Source: Chryseobacterium soldanellicola
Lineage (GTDB): Bacteria > Bacteroidota > Bacteroidia > Flavobacteriales > Weeksellaceae
DNA: 64,000 bases
Direction of reading: 5' to 3'
Assembly (NCBI RefSeq): GCF_900100115.1
Contig: NZ_FNKL01000001.1
Location: forward strand, 310,001 to 374,000
Of this stretch, positions 17,571 to 25,622 are shown piece after piece. Both the position numbers and the translations under genes were made by a program. Positions within the stretch are counted from its first letter, which is position 1. Each line of letters begins with the position of its first letter. The notes beneath the pieces are model-generated. The model was given only the letters and a program-made list of their open reading frames with translations. It ran no database searches and was not told the DNA's origin.

Positions 17571-18470
17571 TTAAGAGTAATATAAATCGTCAACGTTTGA
17601 TTTTAAGAATCTCCAGGTTGCTACAACCGTGCTCAGAACCGTAATAAAAACTCCGACTCCAAAGACCAGTAACACCAGCCAGAAATATTGCTTGTTATCC
17701 TGTACGAATTCTGATCCGATTTGGCTTGTGAAGTAATACCAGACTCCAAATAATGCTAAAAGACCGATTACAGAACCAATCGCTCCCAAGATCACAGCTT
17801 CTACGATGAAGGGTTTAAGAATAAATCTTCTTTTGGCGCCCACCAACTGCATTGTTTTGATAATGAATCTTTTAGAGAATATCTTCAAACGAATTGAGTT
17901 GTTAATTAAAACCACTGCCAATACTAAAAACAGCACCGAGAATCCTAAGATCCATTTTAAAATCCTGTTCAGATTATTGTAAACTCCCACCATCAAAGTG
18001 CTGTCATTCTTCACATCTACAATCCCCGGAACAGATTTAATGATCTTTATGGCTTCATCAATTTTTGCAGGGTCAACATATTCAGGTTTTAGAGCAACTT
18101 CTATCGATGAAGGGAAAATATTTTCCTCAAAAAGCGCATCACTGTCAATCCCCATGCTTATTTTAGCTTCCTTTGCAGCAGCTTCTCTGGAGATGTAGGT
18201 CGCTCTTTTTACAGGAGCCAAAGTCTGTACTTTTTTAAAAGTTTCTTCTTCCAGTTTTACAATTTTTACGGAATCTTTAGCATCGTAATTTTGATCAAAG
18301 TATGCGTTTACCACAAGCTGTTCTTTGATATAATCGGAATATTTCTGAGCATTAATTAAAATAAGCCCCATTAATCCCAACAAAAATAACACTAAGGCGA
18401 TACTAATTACTACCGTAATATTGCTAGACCTAAGCCTTTTCTTATTAAATTCATCTACAGATTTAGCCAT
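17571..18470 (-). CDS. ftsX: cell division protein FtsX
   Basis: A 299-residue inner-membrane protein with one N-terminal helix (residues about 16-38), a periplasmic domain (about 45-165), and three C-terminal helices of the FtsX/MacB type (including ILGFSVLFLVLAVVLINNSI). FtsX pairs with the ATPase FtsE and activates murein hydrolases at the division septum. The cytoplasmic loop after the second helix (KTMQLVGAKRRFI) is the typical FtsE contact. ftsE is not adjacent, as is common in this phylum. It is first in a leftward operon and divergent from rsmA. Confidence 0.93.
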   Translation of the reverse strand: MAKSVDEFNKKRLRSSNITVVISIALVLFLLGLMGLILINAQKYSDYIKEQLVVNAYFDQNYDAKDSVKIVKLEEETFKKVQTLAPVKRATYISREAAAKEAKISMGIDSDALFEENIFPSSIEVALKPEYVDPAKIDEAIKIIKSVPGIVDVKNDSTLMVGVYNNLNRILKWILGFSVLFLVLAVVLINNSIRLKIFSKRFIIKTMQLVGAKRRFILKPFIVEAVILGAIGSVIGLLALFGVWYYFTSQIGSEFVQDNKQYFWLVLLVFGVGVFITVLSTVVATWRFLKSNVDDLYYS

Positions 18471-18561
18471 TAATATTAAAATTTTTGGCTAAAATAGAAA
18501 AAAACTTCCGAAATTTGGGGAGAATTCCAGAAAATCATTGTTAATAAAATCATAAAAAACT

Positions 18562-19332
18562 TTGAGTGTAAAAGCAAAAAAACATCTTGGTCAACACTTT
18601 TTGACAGATGAAAACATCGCAAGAAAAATCGTAGAAGGCTTAAGCTTTGAAAACTACAAAAGTGTAATGGAGGTGGGACCCGGGATGGGTGTTCTTACCA
18701 AATATCTCCTTGAAAAAGATCAGGATATCTACCTTGCAGAAATTGACAATGAGTCGATAGAATACTTAAAAAAGAACTATTCTAAGATCACCGAACAGAC
18801 GTTTGTAGGTGACTTTCTCAAGCAGGATTTTAATTTTATCAATGGGGAACAAATTGCTATTATTGGCAATTTCCCTTATAATATCTCTTCGCAGATCTTA
18901 TTTAAAATCATTGATTATTACGGGATCGTTCCCGAAATGGTCGGAATGTTTCAGAAGGAAGTTGCGGAAAGAACGGCAGCAGTTCCGAGAACGAAAGACT
19001 ACGGAATTCTCTCTGTTTTGGTGCAGGCTTACTACGATGTTTCGTATCTGTTTACAGTACACGAAAACGTCTTTAATCCGCCACCAAAAGTAAAATCGGG
19101 AGTTATCAGACTGACAAGAAATCCTAAAGAAGGCTTAGCCGGAAATGAGGTTTTATTTAAGCAGATTGTAAAAACAGGATTTAACCAAAGGAGAAAAAAG
19201 CTTTCCAATGCATTAAAATCCATGAACATTCCTGAAGCATTGAAAACCCATGAATTTATGGATAAAAGAGCGGAAGAACTGAGTGTGGCAGACTTCATCC
19301 AGTTTACCATTCTCTGGAAAGAAAATCAATAA
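18562..19332 (+). CDS. rsmA: 16S rRNA dimethyladenosine transferase (KsgA)
   Basis: A 256-residue SAM-dependent methyltransferase that dimethylates the two adjacent adenines near the 3' end of 16S rRNA. Motif I is EVGPGMGVLTKYL and motif IV is IIGNFPYNIS, with NFPY in place of NLPY. The basic C-terminal region GFNQRRKKLSNALKS is typical. The start is a TTG at 18562: it gives the family N-terminus MSVKAKKHLGQHFLTD, and no in-frame ATG or GTG lies nearby. Loss of this enzyme is known to give kasugamycin resistance. It ends at a palindromic terminator shared with the convergent gene. Confidence 0.95.
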   Translation: MSVKAKKHLGQHFLTDENIARKIVEGLSFENYKSVMEVGPGMGVLTKYLLEKDQDIYLAEIDNESIEYLKKNYSKITEQTFVGDFLKQDFNFINGEQIAIIGNFPYNISSQILFKIIDYYGIVPEMVGMFQKEVAERTAAVPRTKDYGILSVLVQAYYDVSYLFTVHENVFNPPPKVKSGVIRLTRNPKEGLAGNEVLFKQIVKTGFNQRRKKLSNALKSMNIPEALKTHEFMDKRAEELSVADFIQFTILWKENQ

Positions 19333-19350
19333 ATTTTTCGTTAAAAATTA

Positions 19351-19382
19351 AAAAAAGCCTTTCAATATTGAAAGGCTTTTTT
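19351..19382. terminator. bidirectional terminator between rsmA and the T9SS type B gene
   Basis: AAAAAAGCCTTTCAATATTG and its mirror form a perfect 32-base palindrome with A and T tracts on both sides. Confidence 0.9.
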
Positions 19383-19403
19383 GTATTTACATTATCTATT
19401 TAA

Positions 19404-21761
19404 TTATTCTCTGTTTTTCAACATGATCCATCCGGACCAGTTCATCTGAGCTTTTGATTTTGGATATTCAAAATTAAACTTATACCAATAGGTAGCGGTC
19501 GGCAATTTTTTACCTCCTACAGTTCCGTCCCAAATTGGTGTCTGTTTTGTAAATCTGAACATCTCGGAACCATATCTGTCATAAATAGATCCTGTGAAGT
19601 TTTTAAAGTCTCCAAGAGCCGTAAGATCTAATGTATCATTGATACCGTCCTGGTTTGGCGTGATGATATTTGAGATATTCAATGTGTAGAATTCTAATGC
19701 TCCCACACAATGTGTTCCCTGAATTCTCACCTGAATATGGTACGTTGTATTATTCTGCAATCCCGGGAATACATTTGATGTCTGCCAATTAATACCTCCG
19801 TCAACGGAATATTCTAAAGTTCCCTGAATATGGTTAATCGGTGGGTTCTCAGCAGTGATTGTCAATGTATTACTTCCATAATTAATATTCGTTACGAAAG
19901 GTGATGCCGCAGCCTGAACATGTACCGTGAACGTTTTTTCACAATATCCGTTTTTAATTGTTACGGTATAAATACCCAATTGATCTACTGAAATGGTTTG
20001 TGTAACATCTCCCGTACTCCATAAATACGAGTAATTTGGTCCTGATCCCGCGTCTAATATCAACCTGTCCCCCTGACACATTTCAATGTCTTGTAATGGA
20101 GACGTGATTTCCGGTACAACTTCTACCGTGATCGTTGCAGGCTGTAAGGACTGGCATCCTTTTGCACCGATTGCGTACACTGTGAATGTTGTTGTTTGAT
20201 ATAACGTAACTGACTGTGTATTCCCTGTTCCCGTGAAATTATTCCATAAATAGGTAACACCACCCGTTGCTGTAAGATCTACTGTATCACCGGGACATAT
20301 TTTTATTTTTGATGCTACAACGTGAGCTGTTGGCGTAGCTTCTTTTAATAAAGTTAATTTAACTAATTTGCTACAGAACCCTCCATTGGAAACCACGACA
20401 TATAAAATCTGGCCGTCATTACCTACATAATTTAAAATATTCTGAATATAATTATTATTTTGGGCTACAGCATCTGCCTGATTTTCATAAAAATGGAATA
20501 CCGCTCCCGGCGTTGTACTGATTGACGGCATTGCATTACTCAGGTCAAACCATGTAACATCCGGTGTCGTACAGAGCAGTAAAGAGGCATCCTGGGCGAC
20601 CGGCGTCTCTCCGCCATGAATGACTATGGTTGCTTTCCCCGGACAAGGATTTCCGGGCACGCTTACTTCAATTGTATATGTTCCGGCCTGAACTGCCGTA
20701 ATTGTATTGGTAGTAGCTCCCGGTACAAGAGTTCCGTTGAAATACCATTGGTAAAGCAAATTCGGATCACTTACAGAAGCTGTTAAAACTTGTGGTACAT
20801 TATCACAAACATTAATATCAGAAGGCAAAGTAGCACCGGAAGGGTCTAATAATTCAACACCGATGTTGAAAGATCCCCCTTCCAGGAAAACAGCAGAATC
20901 AAAACTACTGTCCAAAGCATCTGCCAACACCATTTTGAAGTGATAAGGCTGCCCCGGAGTTACAGTTGCCGTAGCGGTAAGAGGAACTGTTCTTCCCTGA
21001 AAGTTAGTTTCAATATTCGCATTATTAATCCCTCCAAAATATTGAGCATTGATTGGTCCGCAAGAGAAACCATTCCCTGCAGGTACAATGTTGGTAACAC
21101 TTACAGGTCCTGCGCCACTTGGTAAAACGGCCATATTTACATAAGGCCCACCTGATACAGGTCTCAGCAATAATGCAAATGCATCGGCATATCCTGAACA
21201 CGGGAAGTTGGACGTATATTCTTCAGAAGCAAATAAATAATTAAATTTTACCTGACTTGAAGTAGGTACAAAGTCAAATTCCAGAATAACACTGTCATAT
21301 AAAGTACTCGTTGGATTGGTCGCAGCTACCAGGTCAGGATCACTTCCCGTTGGAAGGTCATCACTATTAGTACCTGGGATAAAGTTATTCCCTGCATTTC
21401 TTGCATATCCTGTACTAAGAATGATTCCGTCTTTAAATGGAAAAGCTGTGGTTCCTTTATGAAAATATCCCCATGATCTGTTTTGATCGGTAGCCGGTAA
21501 ATTTGGGCTTACCTGAACGTTAGAAACTTGCGGAGTCACACAAGAGTTAGTTCCTGAAGAGATCAGGACATCCTTTACCAACTGCGTAGGCGTATAAGCA
21601 GACTCAGCGTATCCAGGTGCATTCACATCAATAAAAGCACCTGCTTTCATCGTTAAAGATGAAGGCTTTGCCTGAACAGACTTTCTGGACGGTGGATTAT
21701 TTTGTGCATGAAAAACTGAGGTGACTAAAAAAAAAGAAAACAATAGTAGATATCTCGTCAT
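19404..21761 (-). CDS. T9SS type B surface protein with choice-of-anchor L domain
   Basis: A 785-residue exported protein. A signal peptide (VTSVFHAQ) is followed by a choice-of-anchor L domain (about residues 60-310, with FNYLFASEEY and VSVTNIVPAGN). Ig-like/PKD-like modules come next, with conserved cysteines and a GTYTIEVSVPGN-type strand. The C-terminal 85 residues (ITPNQDGINDTLDLTALG to IMLKNRE) form a T9SS type B, gliding-motility-associated sorting domain. It should be displayed on the cell surface or released. The anchor L domain has no known activity; adhesin or matrix function is plausible. It is the last of three tandem paralogues. Confidence 0.88.
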   Translation of the reverse strand: MTRYLLLFSFFLVTSVFHAQNNPPSRKSVQAKPSSLTMKAGAFIDVNAPGYAESAYTPTQLVKDVLISSGTNSCVTPQVSNVQVSPNLPATDQNRSWGYFHKGTTAFPFKDGIILSTGYARNAGNNFIPGTNSDDLPTGSDPDLVAATNPTSTLYDSVILEFDFVPTSSQVKFNYLFASEEYTSNFPCSGYADAFALLLRPVSGGPYVNMAVLPSGAGPVSVTNIVPAGNGFSCGPINAQYFGGINNANIETNFQGRTVPLTATATVTPGQPYHFKMVLADALDSSFDSAVFLEGGSFNIGVELLDPSGATLPSDINVCDNVPQVLTASVSDPNLLYQWYFNGTLVPGATTNTITAVQAGTYTIEVSVPGNPCPGKATIVIHGGETPVAQDASLLLCTTPDVTWFDLSNAMPSISTTPGAVFHFYENQADAVAQNNNYIQNILNYVGNDGQILYVVVSNGGFCSKLVKLTLLKEATPTAHVVASKIKICPGDTVDLTATGGVTYLWNNFTGTGNTQSVTLYQTTTFTVYAIGAKGCQSLQPATITVEVVPEITSPLQDIEMCQGDRLILDAGSGPNYSYLWSTGDVTQTISVDQLGIYTVTIKNGYCEKTFTVHVQAAASPFVTNINYGSNTLTITAENPPINHIQGTLEYSVDGGINWQTSNVFPGLQNNTTYHIQVRIQGTHCVGALEFYTLNISNIITPNQDGINDTLDLTALGDFKNFTGSIYDRYGSEMFRFTKQTPIWDGTVGGKKLPTATYWYKFNFEYPKSKAQMNWSGWIMLKNRE

Positions 21762-21836
21762 AATATTTTTGTTTCAACAAATTTAATTTTTTTTTGAATA
21801 TACCACATACATATTTATCTTTTTTTGTGTTAAAAA

Positions 21837-21866
21837 TTAAAGCCTCCCGAAATCAGGAGGCTTTAA
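21837..21866 (-). terminator. terminator of the 1193-residue T9SS type B gene
   Basis: TTAAAGCCTCC and GGAGGCTTTAA, an 11-base perfect stem with an eight-base loop, directly adjoining the stop codon at 21868. Confidence 0.85.
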
Positions 21867-21867
21867 T

Positions 21868-24800
21868 TTAATTTCTATTTTTTAACAAAATCCAGCCGGT
21901 ACGCAGCTCGAGTTTTTTGCTTGCAGGGTTTTCCCACTGCACTCTGTACCAATAGGTAGCTGTAGGTTGCTTTATACCCCGAATGTTTCCTCTCCAGACC
22001 GGTTCGGATTTAGTGGCCTTAAATATTTCCTGTCCGTATCTGTTAAAAATTGATCCCGCAAAACGATTATAATCACTGATTCCTGAGAAATCTATCACAT
22101 CATTGATTCCGTCATCATTTGGTGTAATGGCATTACTGATCACAAAGGTGTAGTAATCTAAACCGGTGCTGCATTTTGCATCTTTCGTTCTTACTCTTAA
22201 ATTATAATTGGTATTATTCAACACATTATAAAACATATTTGAAGTCTGCCACGTTATTCCCCCATCAATAGAATATTCTAATATTCCGTTGGTAGGATTG
22301 GATGCTGATAATGTTAAAACATGATTATCAAAAACAATATTGGTAAACTGTGGCAATGTAGGGTTTAATAACGAAGCTGTGAATACTTTCGAACAGGTTC
22401 CGTTGCTTATCGTCACAGAATATGGTCCCGGAATATTTGTAGAGATCGTAGGTGTCGTTGCGCCCGTGCTCCATAAATAAGTATACCCCGCAGTGAAACC
22501 TGCATCTAGAATTCCAAAGTCACCCGCACAAACGTACACATCCTGTAAAGTAGAAGTAATGGCAGGAACTACTTCAATGGTAATTGTAGCAGGATTAATT
22601 GAGCTACATCCGTTTCCGCCTAATGCATAAACAGAGTATATTGTTGTAACCGTTGGTGAAACCACCTGCGTATTACCATTACCCGGTAAACCTACCCAGT
22701 TATAGGTAATTCCTCCTCCTGCGGTTAATGTAACAGATTCGCCTGCACAGATTTTGGATTTTGAAGCCGCGATCGTGGCTGTTGGCGGACCGACAACTAC
22801 TGTAACCGTCGCAGGATTTGCAGAAATACATCCATTAGCCCCAACCGCAAAAACAGTATATGTTGTTGTAACTGTTGGAGAAACTACCTGCGTATTTCCT
22901 GTTCCCGGAAGGCCGGTCCAGTTGTATGTTGCACCACCTGTTGCAGTCAATGTCACTGATTCGCCCACACAGATCTGAGGCACGGAAGAAGTTAATCCCG
23001 CCACCGGAAGCGTTGTATTTTGAGCTACCGTGACCGTTGTTGTGTAGGTACAAGTTAAATTTCCCGGTTGCGTAACATTTGAAACCGTTAAAGTATATGT
23101 TCCGCCTGCATTCACAACAGGTGTTAATGTATTTGCTCCTGAAACGATGTTTCCTCCTGTTGTCGTCCATGCGATTGTGGAGCCGGCAGGAATTACCGAT
23201 GCAGAAGCATTCAGTGTTACCTGAGCTGTGGTACAGGTAATTGTCTGTGGCTGCGCAACCGTTAAGGTTGTTTCAGCGGTTCTTATTAATTGTAAATTGA
23301 CTACATAGCTACAACCTCCATTTTTCACCAAAACATAAACGGTTTGTCCTGTACTTGGAAAAGTTGTGGGAGCAGCAATTGTATTGGCATTCCCGGCATT
23401 GGCATCTGCCTGACTGACATAATAAGTGAAAGTAACTCCCGGCACTGTCGTGATCTGAGGCTGAGCCGAAGTTAAATCAAATATAGTATTTCCGGCTTCG
23501 TAGCATTTTAATAATGTTGCGTTTTGCACGGTAATAGGTTGAGAAACCTCAATTGTAATTGTAGCAGGAGTCTGAGAAACACAACCATTTGCCCCAACAG
23601 CTGTTACCGTATACGTCGTTGTTGTTGTAGGTGATACAGTTTGTGTAGCCCCTGTTCCCGGTAAGCCTACCCAGTTGTAGGTTGCTCCACCTGAGGCTGT
23701 TAACGTAACGGTCTCACCATTACAGATAAGAATTTTCGTTGCCGTTAAAGTTGTTGTCGGAGGGGCACTGTTTCCTGTTACGTTCACAGTTGCCGTTCCT
23801 GTACAGGTAACATTTCCGGGTTGGTAAGTATTTGAAATCGTTAAAGTATATGTTCCTGCTGTATTCACAACGGGATTTAATGTGTTTCCGCCTGAAACAA
23901 TATTTCCACCGCCTGTGGCTGTCCAGCTGAATGTAGAACCCGGAGGATATGTTGACCCCGTAGCATCTAAGGTGATTTGTGAATTGGTACAAGTTAATAC
24001 CTGCGGAGGGGCAATTGATCCTGTAATTTGTGGAGCTTTCACTAAATTAAGCTCGGCAACTTTAGAACAAAAGCCACTTTTAACCAAAACATAAACCGTC
24101 TGACCTCCTGGACTGGAATACGCATTAGGAGCAGCAATGGTGTTTGCATTTCCGGCATTGGCATCCGCCTGGCTTACATAATATGCAAATGTTGCTCCCG
24201 GCGTCGTACTTATTGCGCCTTGAGCTGATGTTAGATTAAATATAGCATTTCCCGGAGCATAACAGCTTGTTAATGTAGCATTCTGTACTGTCGGAGAAGT
24301 TCCGCCGACGATGGTTACACTTGCCGTTCCCGGACAGGTATTTCCCGGCAGGAAAACCTGAACGGTATAAATTCCCGGCTGTGTTGCTGTATAGGAGCCA
24401 TTGGTAGCTCCAGGGATAATTCCGTTGTTAAATAACCATTGATAGGTAGCTCCACCCCCCTGAACCGAAGCCGTTAAAACCTGAGGAGCATTATCACAAA
24501 CATTAATTGATGAAGGAAGCGCTACTCCGGCAGGATTAAGGATCTCAACACCGATATCAAAAGAACCGGCTTCAAGAAAAACTGCGGAATCGAAATTTGA
24601 ATCCTGAAAATCAGACAATACCATTTTGAAATGATACGTCTGCCCGGGAATTACGGTTGCTGTAGCGGTTAATGGGATTGTACGACCGTCGAAATTCGTT
24701 TCGATCTGCGGATTATTCATGCCTGCAAAATAGGCTGCGTTTTTAGGTCCGCAAGGTAAATTCGCCGGGATAATATTCGTTACACTTACAGCTCCTGCTC

Positions 24801-25449
24801 CAGCTGGTAAAACTGCCAGATTGGTATAAGTAGGATCCCCTACTTTTTTCAGCAATAATGCAAAGGCATCTGAAATGCTACATGTAAAATTTCCCTGATA
24901 TTCTTTTGAAGCAAACAAATATCTGAAGGTCACCTTTGTAGAGCTCGGTACAAAATCAAATTCAATATAAGTGGCATCTCTAAGATCAGCATTATTTACC
25001 CCGATTGCATTAGCCAAATCTATATCTCCCGCTGAAGGCAGAGGGTCACTTAATGTTCCCTGAAAATTATTTCCTGCTTTTCTTGCAAATCCTGTTGTCA
25101 GAACGATTCCTTTTGCAAAAGGAAAATTCGTTGTTGCTTTATTGAAATATCCCCAGCTTCTGTTCTGGTCTGTGACTGCTAAATTAGGAGAAACCACTAC
25201 ATTGCTTACGTTCGCCGTAGTACATGTGGAGCCACCGGCAATAAGAACGTCTTTTACTAATTGTGTGATACTATAATTTGACTCCGGATATCCGGCTGCA
25301 TTTACATCAATAAAAGCACCGGTCTTCATGCTTACCGCTGTAGGTGTTTTAGCTACAACAGTTCTATCCTTCCTTTGTGCAAAAGTAACGGTACTGATGA
25401 GTGCTAAAAATAAAGTCAAAAATAAATTTCTTGTCCTCCTATTTAACAT
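21868..25449 (-). CDS. large T9SS type B surface protein with choice-of-anchor L and repeated Ig-like modules
   Basis: An 1193-residue exported protein, the largest of three paralogues. The N-terminal signal peptide ends TVTFAQ. The choice-of-anchor L domain follows (FRYLFASKEY, VSVTNIIPANL), then at least eight Ig/PKD-like modules, and then a T9SS type B sorting domain (ITPNDDGINDVIDFSGIS to LLKNRN). The extra length comes from a repeated block: modules containing FYYVSQADANAGNANT-like and LTASGGATYNW-like sequences occur twice, about 745 bases apart, and the ATYNW module recurs four times. The product should form an extended surface stalk. Function is not known; adhesion is the best guess. 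Confidence 0.87.
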   Translation of the reverse strand: MLNRRTRNLFLTLFLALISTVTFAQRKDRTVVAKTPTAVSMKTGAFIDVNAAGYPESNYSITQLVKDVLIAGGSTCTTANVSNVVVSPNLAVTDQNRSWGYFNKATTNFPFAKGIVLTTGFARKAGNNFQGTLSDPLPSAGDIDLANAIGVNNADLRDATYIEFDFVPSSTKVTFRYLFASKEYQGNFTCSISDAFALLLKKVGDPTYTNLAVLPAGAGAVSVTNIIPANLPCGPKNAAYFAGMNNPQIETNFDGRTIPLTATATVIPGQTYHFKMVLSDFQDSNFDSAVFLEAGSFDIGVEILNPAGVALPSSINVCDNAPQVLTASVQGGGATYQWLFNNGIIPGATNGSYTATQPGIYTVQVFLPGNTCPGTASVTIVGGTSPTVQNATLTSCYAPGNAIFNLTSAQGAISTTPGATFAYYVSQADANAGNANTIAAPNAYSSPGGQTVYVLVKSGFCSKVAELNLVKAPQITGSIAPPQVLTCTNSQITLDATGSTYPPGSTFSWTATGGGNIVSGGNTLNPVVNTAGTYTLTISNTYQPGNVTCTGTATVNVTGNSAPPTTTLTATKILICNGETVTLTASGGATYNWVGLPGTGATQTVSPTTTTTYTVTAVGANGCVSQTPATITIEVSQPITVQNATLLKCYEAGNTIFDLTSAQPQITTVPGVTFTYYVSQADANAGNANTIAAPTTFPSTGQTVYVLVKNGGCSYVVNLQLIRTAETTLTVAQPQTITCTTAQVTLNASASVIPAGSTIAWTTTGGNIVSGANTLTPVVNAGGTYTLTVSNVTQPGNLTCTYTTTVTVAQNTTLPVAGLTSSVPQICVGESVTLTATGGATYNWTGLPGTGNTQVVSPTVTTTYTVFAVGANGCISANPATVTVVVGPPTATIAASKSKICAGESVTLTAGGGITYNWVGLPGNGNTQVVSPTVTTIYSVYALGGNGCSSINPATITIEVVPAITSTLQDVYVCAGDFGILDAGFTAGYTYLWSTGATTPTISTNIPGPYSVTISNGTCSKVFTASLLNPTLPQFTNIVFDNHVLTLSASNPTNGILEYSIDGGITWQTSNMFYNVLNNTNYNLRVRTKDAKCSTGLDYYTFVISNAITPNDDGINDVIDFSGISDYNRFAGSIFNRYGQEIFKATKSEPVWRGNIRGIKQPTATYWYRVQWENPASKKLELRTGWILLKNRN
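22560..24330 (-). repeat. internal tandem duplication of Ig-like modules
   Basis: Nearly identical stretches recur, for example around 23385-23430 and 24140-24190 (GCATTGGCATCTGCCTG and GCATTGGCATCCGCCTG), and several copies of a GGTTTACCGGGAACGGG-like unit encode LPGTGNTQ. Boundaries are approximate. Confidence 0.7.
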
Positions 25450-25569
25450 TTTATATTATTTTAAACAAAAATACTATTTTTTTCGATTGAATTTCAATTC
25501 TATGCAAATTGTCTTATTACTACGATAAACTTATTTCTAATCAAATGTCAATTTCATTACTTAAAAACG

Positions 25570-25599
25570 AAAAAAGGCCAACAAATTGTCAGCCTTTTT
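25570..25599 (-). terminator. terminator of the first T9SS type B gene of the trio
   Basis: GAAAAAAGGC and GCCTTTTTC arms with an imperfect inner stem, 24 bases beyond the stop at 25623. Confidence 0.75.
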
Positions 25600-25622
25600 C
25601 AATATATTTTTTCTTATAAATT

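Noticed and set aside
22754-24094. Several long frames on both strands inside the 1193-residue gene
   Set aside because: They are shadows of repeated Thr/Val/Gly-rich modules, with no start signals or family match.
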